A DNA stretch of 5,313 bases from Granulosicoccaceae bacterium (GTDB lineage: Bacteria; Pseudomonadota; Gammaproteobacteria; Granulosicoccales; Granulosicoccaceae): contig JALZUX010000204.1 in NCBI GenBank assembly GCA_023301405.1, forward strand, positions 1 to 5,313. Reading direction: 5' to 3'. Positions within the stretch are counted from its first letter, which is position 1. Every line of letters starts with the position of its first letter. The notes beneath the pieces are model-generated. The model searched no databases. It was not told the origin of the DNA and saw nothing but the letters and a program-made list of their open reading frames with translations. Shown one piece after another: positions 1 to 5,313 of this stretch. The position numbers and the translations under genes were made by a program.

Positions 1-1347
1 GCCAGATACCTGGAAATCGGGAGCACAGCAACAGACAATCCTGAGCTAGAACTAGACCCCTCTGAGCCCGATCTGGTATGGACCATCAAACCATCAGTCG
101 AACTCAAATTCAGCGGCAACCGAATCGGCGTAGTCGCAGTGGGTGAAGTGGAGTACTTCAACTTCACCCGTGCTGACGAAGACATCATTGATCCACGGCT
201 CTTTGCACGCGCACGCGGCACCCTTATCGACGGTCTACTGTTCCTCGATAGCACACTTATATTCGCCAAACTCTCCGAAGACAGCAACTTTCTTAGAGTG
301 TCCGAGGAAGGCGAATCAGCCGCCACTATCAAAGGCAGACTTTTTATAGACAGGAGCTTTGGAGAAGCAGCAGACTTGTTCGCCGCCTACAATCACGGCA
401 CATTCTATGATTCCATCGAATCAGGAATATCCTCGGTTCGCAATGGCGTAGAGTTCAATATTGGCCGCAATCCGCAATTCGGTGGGATATTCTGGGGGCT
501 CGGCGCTAATTACGAGCACGACGAATCAACCGATGACCTTTTCGAAAACTCGGGAGCATCTGCAACCCTTGGCTCGACATTCTCAAAGACACTGCTTGGT
601 AAGGTGACTGTCGGCGCGGAAGACCGAACTTTCACAGAAAATATCAACACCGACAATCCCATCGTCACCGAAGACGATGTGAGCAGCCTATGGAATGCAA
701 GCTTCACCTGGACTCCCAGTGAGCGAACTGCATTAACTGCCGGGTATGGACGGCGATTCTTTGGCGCAGGCCCAAACCTCACCCTCTCCCATAGGATTGA
801 GAACTCTAATTTCACTGCCAGCTTTTCACGAGATATTTCCAGAAGTGCTGTTACCTTAGGTGCGATCTCAACATTAACTGATACAACGGGCACATCTCTT
901 CCCAGTGATACGGACTCAGTCTCTATAGATAATGCAACATTGGCTGCTGAACTTAGTGAACCGTTTGTCGACAACAGACTACAGCTTGGCTACAAACTGA
1001 CCGGAAGACGCTCCGACATCATCGTAGATGCAGTCTACTCGGTGCAAGATCCACTGACTGGGGACGATTCGATTGATACTTGGCTGGGACGCCTGATCTT
1101 TGATCGAAAACTCTCGACCCTTACCACACTTCGCTTGCAGTACGACTACCGTAAAAGTGACGCCCCCAACCGCAACAACCTCAACTTTGATGAGAACCGG
1201 GTAGGGATCAAGTTTATCTTTAATTTTGATAGAATAGACCGCAATAAAGAAAAAGATCCCTTGACCACCGACGACAACAACGAAGACATCATCGACAGCG
1301 ACAACATCATCGACAGCGACAACATCATCGACGATAACGATAATTAG
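1..1347 (+). CDS. PEP-CTERM/XrtA-associated outer-membrane beta-barrel protein (TIGR03016-like), 5' end missing
   Basis: The frame is open from base 1 to a TAG stop at 1345-1347, giving 448 visible residues. The GTG at 139 is internal, because conserved family sequence precedes it, so the true start and signal peptide lie left of the window. The visible protein has short alternating polar/hydrophobic strands and many aromatic residues, as in an outer-membrane barrel. The N-terminal stretch with TATDNPELEL and a following DLVW..KPSVEL fits the family's opening. The most diagnostic part is W231-x-ASFTWTPSERTAL followed by YGRRFFG (residues 249-255) and LSHRI. Residues 399-409 (NRVGIKFIFNF) look like the closing strand with a C-terminal aromatic. 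Members of this family sit in exosortase-linked exopolysaccharide loci; an export or anchoring role is inference. A 39-residue acidic tail (410-448) follows the last strand, which is odd for a barrel protein. Family assignment is by eye, without a profile search. Confidence 0.85.
   Translation, partial: ARYLEIGSTATDNPELELDPSEPDLVWTIKPSVELKFSGNRIGVVAVGEVEYFNFTRADEDIIDPRLFARARGTLIDGLLFLDSTLIFAKLSEDSNFLRVSEEGESAATIKGRLFIDRSFGEAADLFAAYNHGTFYDSIESGISSVRNGVEFNIGRNPQFGGIFWGLGANYEHDESTDDLFENSGASATLGSTFSKTLLGKVTVGAEDRTFTENINTDNPIVTEDDVSSLWNASFTWTPSERTALTAGYGRRFFGAGPNLTLSHRIENSNFTASFSRDISRSAVTLGAISTLTDTTGTSLPSDTDSVSIDNATLAAELSEPFVDNRLQLGYKLTGRRSDIIVDAVYSVQDPLTGDDSIDTWLGRLIFDRKLSTLTTLRLQYDYRKSDAPNRNNLNFDENRVGIKFIFNFDRIDRNKEKDPLTTDDNNEDIIDSDNIIDSDNIIDDNDN
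1282..1335 (+). repeat. 18-bp in-frame tandem repeat encoding the acidic C-terminal tail
   Basis: The unit GACAACATCATCGACAGC (Asp-Asn-Ile-Ile-Asp-Ser) occurs about three times head to tail. The first copy, at 1282-1299, begins GAAGAC instead of GACAAC. The copy at 1300-1317 is exact. The third, at 1318-1335, ends GACGAT instead of GACAGC. Because 18 is a multiple of three, gain or loss of a unit by slippage would keep the reading frame and only change tail length. The near identity of the copies at the DNA level suggests recent expansion. Confidence 0.85.
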
Positions 1348-1396
1348 CAAAAAGGGTTACACACACGTAGATCACCGCCGCTTGAAAGCTGCGGGC

Positions 1397-1431
1397 AAAA
1401 AAAAGGCCGAACAACGATTCGGCCTTTCTTT
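1397..1431. terminator. Bidirectional rho-independent terminator between convergent genes
   Basis: A perfect 10-bp inverted repeat has arms AAAGGCCGAA (1402-1411) and TTCGGCCTTT (1418-1427) around a 6-base loop CAACGA. On the plus strand the hairpin is followed by TTTCTTTCCCC. On the minus strand it is followed by a run of eight T (complement of the A run 1397-1404), so it is strongest for the sugar transferase gene, whose stop is at 1453-1455. It also lies 50 bases after the stop of the barrel gene, so it can serve both convergent transcripts. Confidence 0.9.
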
Positions 1432-1452
1432 CCCCTCGGACTGTAGGTTTCG

Positions 1453-2847
1453 CTAACGAGATCCGTAAGCAAAGCTTGAAATAGTTCTCAATAAGACACG
1501 TAGATCCATGGCGAACGAAAGGTTCTTAACGTAGTACAAATCAAACGATAACTTCGTTGATGCTTCCGCTTCAGTTGCAGCGTACCCTGCGTTCACTTGC
1601 GCCCACCCGGTAATCCCCGGCTTCACTAATACTCGATGAACAAAAAACGGGATTCGTGATTCAAGCGTCTGCGTGAATTCTGGTCGTTCAGGTCTAGGCC
1701 CAACCAGAGACATATTGCCAACAATTACATTCAATAACTGTGGAATTTCGTCTAACCTGCTGCGACGTAGAAATAACCCTACTGGAGTAACGCGACTATC
1801 TGATTTTGATGCCCACTGCGCGCCGTCTTGCTCCGCACCTACAACCATGGTACGAAGTTTAAGCATCGTAAACGGCTTGCCAAATTGGCCTACTCTGGTC
1901 TGTCGAAAAATAACCGGACCATGGCTGTCAATCCTAACGGCCAAAGCTGCTAGCGCAAACATCGGCGCCAGAACAACAAGAGCAATTGTTGACACCACAA
2001 TATCAAGCGCTCTCTTAATCGCGCTATTGTAAATCACGGCGTGGTCCTCCTGGCATTCGATGATCCATTGGGCATTAATTCGGTCATTAGGTATTCGTTG
2101 GTGCAATTTTTCAACAAAGTTACTATAGGTTGATACGCATAGATTAATGTTAATCAACCCCAGAAGTTGCGCCTGCGAAGGGACAGCAGTGTCATCTGGA
2201 TCAACCACAATTTGGCTCACCCTATTCTGGATCGCCCAGTTACGAAGATCGACAGATTCACCTTCACGCAAGGTTAACGCAACTGCACTCACACCCTGGG
2301 ATGTAGATTGCCCATCAAATTCCTTAGAGTGAGTAGTAAACTTCTCTGACCCTACAAATCCAACGATATGTTGATTTCTTGTCGCAAAACCTACGATCAA
2401 TGCGCGAACTACAAACAGCCCAAGTGTGCACCCGACAAACGTAAAAAACGAAATAAGCCGACCAACCACAAGATAATGCACAAGCAATAATTCGATGTTA
2501 AGCACTAGAAGGGCCGAAGCGGACACAAGCGCACAAATACCCAGCAATTTAAGAGATGTACGCCGCTGGTTCGGCTCATGCAATCCGGCGATATGAGCAA
2601 TCAGTGCCAGCACAAGACCGATACCAAAACAAAAAGCGAGAGGTCCAACATGCTTGGTGGCTTCTAACAGTTCAGAACTATGTGGTGTAAGGGTAAATGC
2701 CAAAGCGGCACAACCGTAAGCGATTGCATAATCGCAAACGAACCAATACCAAGGCCCTATATTTGCCAAACTAAAAGATCTGACCTGCGGCAAAATATTA
2801 CTCTGTCCTTTCGCGTCAATTGCTGGCAAGACTGTTTCTGTTTTCAT
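1453..2847 (-). CDS. Undecaprenyl-phosphate hexose-1-phosphate transferase (exopolysaccharide initiating sugar transferase)
   Basis: This is a WbaP/WcaJ-type polyprenyl-phosphate sugar transferase (Pfam bacterial sugar transferase; TIGR03025/TIGR03013-like). It moves a sugar-1-phosphate from a UDP-sugar to undecaprenyl phosphate at the inner membrane, starting each polysaccharide repeat. From the ATG at 2847 it has 464 residues, normal for the large two-part enzymes. Four membrane segments lie near 32-53, 68-90, 100-121 and 130-153, then a soluble domain (about 160-275). A fifth hydrophobic helix (about 280-306) enters the catalytic domain. That domain shows KLRTM (330-334), the catalytic Asp-Glu pair in RLDEIPQ (366-367), LVGPRPERPEF (about 381-391), KPGITGWAQVN (from 409) and DLYYVKN (436-442). 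All key motifs are present. An in-frame GTG at 2916 would add 23 residues; neither start has a clear Shine-Dalgarno sequence, so the start is uncertain. The sugar substrate cannot be told. Its convergent neighbour, an exosortase-linked barrel, supports an exopolysaccharide role. Confidence 0.92.
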   Translation of the reverse strand: MKTETVLPAIDAKGQSNILPQVRSFSLANIGPWYWFVCDYAIAYGCAALAFTLTPHSSELLEATKHVGPLAFCFGIGLVLALIAHIAGLHEPNQRRTSLKLLGICALVSASALLVLNIELLLVHYLVVGRLISFFTFVGCTLGLFVVRALIVGFATRNQHIVGFVGSEKFTTHSKEFDGQSTSQGVSAVALTLREGESVDLRNWAIQNRVSQIVVDPDDTAVPSQAQLLGLININLCVSTYSNFVEKLHQRIPNDRINAQWIIECQEDHAVIYNSAIKRALDIVVSTIALVVLAPMFALAALAVRIDSHGPVIFRQTRVGQFGKPFTMLKLRTMVVGAEQDGAQWASKSDSRVTPVGLFLRRSRLDEIPQLLNVIVGNMSLVGPRPERPEFTQTLESRIPFFVHRVLVKPGITGWAQVNAGYAATEAEASTKLSFDLYYVKNLSFAMDLRVLLRTISSFAYGSR

Positions 2848-3294
2848 ATGGGTAACCAATTTTCGATCAAGCAGACTATTGGGATAAATAGTTAAAAAAA
2901 GTAATATGGTTGGCACAACTTTTAGAAACCCTAAAACCGTTTGAGTACTAGGGGTTGCTAATCGTTTGAATCATACCTGATGTTTGGCAATTCCGTTTAG
3001 TAAACAATCACCACTTATTACATTTTTACATTAATTATTTGGGATGCCTCTAAGTAACCCATTATTTGTAAAAATTTTAGCTGTTATCGCACTTACACAT
3101 CACTCAACTGTCACAATCTTCGATCACCTGCGTTTGTTAATTCATGGTCATTTGCATCGCCCGATCGTTCTTCCCATGAGCAAAAAAAACTACCTAACCA
3201 CATAAATTTCACCACTAAAAGCACACAGAAGACTAGTCATAATCAAAACACAATGACGACCGATAGCACACTGAGCTAACCCTCTGAGCGTCTA
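2848..3294. other. AT-rich intergenic region upstream of the sugar transferase gene
   Basis: No gene of plausible length was found on either strand in these 447 bases. The left part should hold the promoter and leader of the minus-strand sugar transferase. A TATGAT hexamer (minus strand, 2975-2970) could be a -10 box, but no good -35 sits at the right distance. Also present are an 11-bp palindrome GTTTAGTAAAC (2995-3005), a direct repeat TTACATT (3018-3024 and 3026-3032) and a repeated CGTTTGA (2938-2944 and 2963-2969). The right part, downstream of the ygdD homologue, shows no clear terminator hairpin. The only ATG frames here are about 10 codons long. Confidence 0.5.
2995..3005. promoter_or_regulatory. 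Small palindrome, possible operator upstream of the sugar transferase
   Basis: GTTTA-G-TAAAC is a perfect odd palindrome about 150 bases upstream of the chosen transferase start. It lies just upstream (minus-strand sense) of the TATGAT hexamer, where a regulator could act. Short AT-rich palindromes arise often by chance, so this is only a candidate site. Confidence 0.2.
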
Positions 3295-3675
3295 TCATTT
3301 TTCCGAATTTCGGTAACGAAACGTGCAAACTATCAGCACACCCCAACCCACTAAAAAGCAGACACCGCCAACAGGCGTTATCATTCCCAGCCACGATGGC
3401 GCACCGAGTGCCATGGCATACAAGGTTCCACAAAAAATCAAAATGCCGGCAATCAACAGAATGCCAGCGACCATCACCCCTCGACCTAACTCTGCGAACA
3501 CAGCGCCGCAAACCAATAACGCAAGCCCATGAAAAAACTGGTATTGAAAAGCCGTCTGGTACCAACCGATTGCCTTACCTTGCATCATCGAACTCAAGGC
3601 GTGAGCCCCGAAAGCGCCAATAGCCACGCCCAAAAAACACACTATGGCTCCGACAGACATTAAAAATCTATTCAT
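3295..3675 (-). CDS. ygdD: YgdD/DUF423 family small inner-membrane protein
   Basis: This 126-residue protein has the length and pattern of the DUF423 (YgdD) family, whose function is not established. It should span the inner membrane four times, with hydrophobic segments near residues 4-24, 45-63, 67-89 and 96-118. Family marks visible here are GAFGAHAL (20-27), the WYQTAFQYQFFH block (38-49) with Gln46 and His49, GTLYAMAL (83-90) and TPVGG (100-104), followed by a Gly/Trp-rich last helix. A short charged tail (RYRNSEK) ends the protein. The ATG at 3675-3673 is preceded by AAGG (3684-3681) five bases away, a good ribosome site that supports this start. A possible 25-codon ORF overlaps the start by ATGA. 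The gene is separated from the sugar transferase by 447 bases and is probably unrelated to the exopolysaccharide genes. Confidence 0.93.
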   Translation of the reverse strand: MNRFLMSVGAIVCFLGVAIGAFGAHALSSMMQGKAIGWYQTAFQYQFFHGLALLVCGAVFAELGRGVMVAGILLIAGILIFCGTLYAMALGAPSWLGMITPVGGVCFLVGWGVLIVCTFRYRNSEK

Positions 3676-3749
3676 AACGGCCTTGAATATAAATCAAATG
3701 ATAATTGACGCCACAATAAATCCATTGCCTCGGTTTTACGAGAATTCAT
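3672..3749 (-). CDS. Candidate 25-residue ORF translationally coupled to ygdD
   Basis: ATG at 3749-3747 opens a 25-codon frame (begins MNSRKTEAMDLLWRQL, ends SRPL) that stops with a TGA overlapping the ygdD start codon as ATGA. A GGAG lies eight bases before the ATG, a usable Shine-Dalgarno sequence. The peptide is amphipathic, with no signal peptide or known motif. The same frame stays open upstream for about another 18 codons (including two GTG codons) until a TAA near 3800, so a longer product is possible. It could be a leader ORF setting ygdD translation, a short real protein, or chance. I do not recognise a homologue. Confidence 0.33.
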   Translation of the reverse strand: MNSRKTEAMDLLWRQLSFDLYSRPL

Positions 3750-3868
3750 TTCTACAACTCCATTGCTGCTCACTTCAAATTCACACTGCGACACAAACTT
3801 GTAAAGCGTTTCTTAACGCAATAAACCACAAACTTTCCTGAACACAAAAAGCGACCTATAAGCTCAAC

Positions 3869-4497
3869 TCACTGTTTACGATAAACAACTACGCTCGCCA
3901 CATCATTAGCATGTTCACCTTTTTTCGATGTGTGAATTTTCTGTTGCGTATATATTTGCTGCGATATTTTACCTTGCGCGTGGAGCTGCCTGAACATAAG
4001 CGAAAAACCTTCTTTCTCAGAGTGCTGAACATTTACTCCAATACAGAAAAGCGCATCCACTGCACAGATAACCAACAATGGAATGAATGTTTCCGCCCCA
4101 AGGTGGCCAAACGTAGAAGTCCCTGCCCAAACCATGGCACCATAGTCACCGTGCAAAGTGCTTGTATCAGCCTTCAAATCAACTTGATAACAGTGTCGAT
4201 AAATCGACTTATCACAAGGCACCTTCAACATGTCTTCAGAAATATAAATGCCACCAATACACTGTTGGCGCCAATCCAAGCGCGCTCGCCACAAAGTCGG
4301 TATCGCAGCCGATATTAGTTACAGGCAGATCACCTTGCTTGCAATGATCATTGTAGACTCTCGCTACAGCCGTAGAATAGCTATACCCATTTTTTTGCGC
4401 ATACTGATCATTATCGAATTGTGCAAAGTCTCGATAATATCTTTCGATGAACGTAACGCATAAGCACCCACCAAAAGTCGCCCTGCCTTCTTCGCAT
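3869..4497 (-). pseudogene. Candidate frameshifted or decayed gene of unknown function
   Basis: No single frame spans this stretch, but the minus strand looks coding in pieces. An exceptionally strong GGAGGGAGGG (4513-4504) lies six bases before an ATG at 4497-4495, whose frame runs 28 codons to a TAA at 4413-4411. A second frame, open from beyond 4562 to a TGA at 4238-4236, carries a polar segment including QYAQKNGYSYSTAVARVYND and two Cys (NDHCKQGD, NIGCDTDF). A third frame is open from about 4325 to a TGA at 3871-3869. It contains VPCDKSIYRHCYQVDL and a hydrophobic segment (FIPLLVICAVDALFCIGV), with ordinary codon use. Each junction could be joined by a one-base change, giving a protein near 200 residues. 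The GT..G..PLL...VDALF pattern faintly recalls YceK/YidQ-type small lipoproteins, but no lipobox is seen and I would not name it so. It may equally be non-coding. Confidence 0.38.
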
Positions 4498-4503
4498 CGT
4501 CTT

Positions 4504-4529
4504 CCCTCCCTCCTCTGATACAAGATCAG
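4504..4529 (-). promoter_or_regulatory. Strong Shine-Dalgarno sequence beside a small hairpin
   Basis: Read on the minus strand, CTGAT-CTTGT-ATCAG (4529-4515) forms a 5-bp stem directly followed by AGGAGGGAGGG and then an ATG at 4497. The ribosome site is much stronger than those of the intact genes nearby. It is the best argument that the broken frames downstream once formed a translated gene. The hairpin is short and may be chance. Confidence 0.4.
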
Positions 4530-4610
4530 TAAATTTTCTGACCTCGAATCAATCGATTTCACGTACTGTTTGCCATCAACTTCTTAAAGTGCTTTTCAGC
4601 CGAACCGTAC

Positions 4611-4949
4611 TCAAGATTTTTTAACGAACTGCGATTTTAGTTTCATTGGCCCAATCCCTGGAATCTTACAATCTATGTCATGATCACCCTCAACCAGTCG
4701 AATGTTCTTCACTCGTGTACCTACCTTCACAACAGATGATGATCCCTTAACCTTTAAGTCTTTTATTACAGTAACTGTATCTCCAACAGCCAGCTGATTG
4801 CCATGAGCATCACTTACCGTCAGCTCCATTTCATTGTCGCTTTTTACCGTCAATGCCCACTCATGGGAACATTCAGGACAAATAAATAACTCTCCGTCGA
4901 CATAAGTAAAGGTCGACGCGCATTCAGGACAATCAGGGATATCAGTCAT
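4611..4949 (-). CDS. yjdM: YjdM (PhnA-type) zinc-ribbon protein
   Basis: This 112-residue protein closely matches the YjdM family (TIGR00686, formerly PhnA). An N-terminal zinc ribbon has two CPEC knuckles (Cys7, Cys10, Cys24, Cys27) with HEW just after. A C-terminal beta-rich domain (about 45-112) contains the conserved [33 protein letters not shown] and [13 protein letters not shown] blocks, and the protein ends where the E. coli one does, so it is complete. The gene lies by the phosphonate (phn) operon in E. coli, but is not needed for phosphonate breakdown there and its true role is unclear. It should not be confused with phosphonoacetate hydrolase, also called PhnA. No phn genes are visible here, so phosphonate use should not be inferred. 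The ATG at 4949 has only a weak GAG nine bases upstream. An extended -10 promoter lies close by, and no terminator is evident after the stop. Confidence 0.96.
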   Translation of the reverse strand: MTDIPDCPECASTFTYVDGELFICPECSHEWALTVKSDNEMELTVSDAHGNQLAVGDTVTVIKDLKVKGSSSVVKVGTRVKNIRLVEGDHDIDCKIPGIGPMKLKSQFVKKS

Positions 4950-4978
4950 TTAACGGATCTCAGTGGCAAGGTATTCGG

Positions 4979-4987
4979 ATTATATCA
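4979..4987 (-). promoter_or_regulatory. Extended -10 promoter of yjdM
   Basis: The minus strand reads TGATATAAT, a perfect sigma-70 -10 hexamer (TATAAT, 4984-4979) with the TGn extension. No good -35 match is found at 16-18 bases, which is usual for extended -10 promoters. Transcription would begin near 4972, leaving a leader of about 22 bases before the yjdM ATG. Confidence 0.65.
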
Positions 4988-5313
4988 GCGGCTATGATAC
5001 GCCTATATCCTCAGTACCATTTAGACCGTTGTATAGAGGTTCTGCAACCCTAGCTTGCTTGCCCAAAAGCGCAGGGTATATGTCTCACGTGGGATTTCAC
5101 CTACCGCATACAGGCCTTTACTGGTTAACAAGGTTATAAATTACTATATATATGTAGTCGGCAAAGGTCGGGAGCTTGTACCGACCGCATAACGTTTGCT
5201 TATAGACGACCCCCAATAACTATTGCACTCCAGTCACCTATGGTTGATTTAAACCGAGACAGCACCCACACTCCTTTAAACCAAAGTAAACCGACGAAAG
5301 CTACTAGCCCTAC
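4985..5313. other. Right-end intergenic region without a convincing gene
   Basis: No recognisable gene is seen in these 329 bases. Contents: an imperfect repeat pair ending ACCGCATA (5091-5110 and 5170-5191); a 6-bp hairpin GGTCGG/CCGACC (5166-5171 and 5181-5186) with a 9-base loop and no T run; an AT stretch around 5134-5155; and a 39-codon minus-strand open frame (5140-5024) lacking a normal start. Two frames run off the right edge. A plus-strand ATG at 5240 opens MVDLNRDSTHTPLNQS onward, without a clear ribosome site. A minus-strand frame runs from the edge to a TAA at 5202-5200 and is rich in Val, Gly and Trp, as at the end of a membrane protein. At most one of the two edge frames is likely to be real. 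Confidence 0.4.
5240..5313 (+). CDS. Possible N-terminus of a gene running off the right edge
   Basis: ATG at 5240-5242 starts a frame open to the end of the window (24 complete codons, beginning MVDLNRDSTHTPLNQSKP). The peptide is polar and Thr/Pro/Lys-rich, like a disordered N-terminus. There is no convincing Shine-Dalgarno sequence (CCAGTCACCT precedes the ATG), and an overlapping minus-strand frame is also open. Too short to identify. Confidence 0.22.
   Translation, partial: MVDLNRDSTHTPLNQSKPTKATSP

Noticed and set aside
979..1350. Minus-strand open frame rich in Val/Asp opposite the end of the barrel gene
   Set aside because: Its repeats are the antisense of the 18-bp tandem repeat, and it lies wholly within a well-supported plus-strand gene.
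3255..3295. Minus-strand GGTTAGCTCAGT, resembling a tRNA D-arm
   Set aside because: No acceptor stem, anticodon arm or T-arm can be folded around it on either side.
3233..3565. Minus-strand open frame in another frame over ygdD
   Set aside because: It overlaps the clearly conserved ygdD in the same direction; Cys/Arg/Trp-rich composition is typical of an out-of-frame shadow.
3797..3812. Small inverted repeat GCGTT-TCTT-AACGC considered as a terminator
   Set aside because: Only 5 bp of stem and no T run on either strand.
3911..4318. Plus-strand 135-codon open frame
   Set aside because: Its composition is basic and irregular with no ribosome site or motif, and the opposite strand has better coding character.
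4611..4634. Run of A near the yjdM stop considered as a programmed frameshift site
   Set aside because: The codons before the stop (AAA AAA TCT TGA) do not form a known slippery pattern leading to the open +1 frame, and yjdM ends at its usual length.
5115..5200. GTTAACA and GCATAAC strings considered as integron attC core sites
   Set aside because: They do not fit the GTTRRRY/RYYYAAC cores as a complementary pair, and no cassette array or integrase is visible.

Overview
The window looks like chromosomal DNA of a moderate-GC gammaproteobacterium, probably environmental or marine. The YjdM and YgdD homologues resemble the enterobacterial proteins along their whole length. The first two genes belong to families found in exosortase (XrtA/PEP-CTERM) type exopolysaccharide loci of Proteobacteria. 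No species can be named from the sequence alone.

Layout, left to right. Bases 1-1347 (+) hold the 3' part of an outer-membrane beta-barrel gene of the PEP-CTERM-associated TIGR03016 type. It ends in an unusual Asp/Asn-rich tail built from an 18-bp tandem repeat. A perfect 10-bp hairpin with U-tract potential on both strands (about 1397-1431) separates it from a convergent gene. That gene, 1453-2847 (-), encodes a membrane polyprenyl-phosphate hexose-1-phosphate transferase, the enzyme that puts the first sugar on the lipid carrier. Together these two read as one end of an exopolysaccharide cluster: one enzyme starts the repeat unit in the inner membrane, and the barrel probably serves export or anchoring in the outer membrane.

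An AT-rich 447-bp gap (2848-3294) contains a small palindrome and short direct repeats and probably carries the transferase promoter. Then comes a YgdD/DUF423 small membrane protein gene (3295-3675, -). A possible 25-codon ORF overlaps its start by ATGA and has its own Shine-Dalgarno sequence. Bases about 3750-4610 contain no intact recognised gene. On the minus strand a very strong GGAGG-type ribosome site leads into open segments spread over three frames (4497 down to 3869), best read as a decayed or frameshifted unknown gene. A complete yjdM (formerly phnA) zinc-ribbon gene follows at 4611-4949 (-), with a textbook extended -10 promoter just upstream.

The last 360 bases contain no convincing gene, only an imperfect repeat pair, a short hairpin and several short open frames, two of which run off the right edge on opposite strands. 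All confidently called genes after the first are on the minus strand. I see no mobile element, CRISPR array, tRNA or rRNA. I do not see a clear new multi-gene system. The most unusual items are the repeat-encoded acidic tail on the barrel protein, the coupled small ORF before ygdD, and the broken gene behind yjdM.
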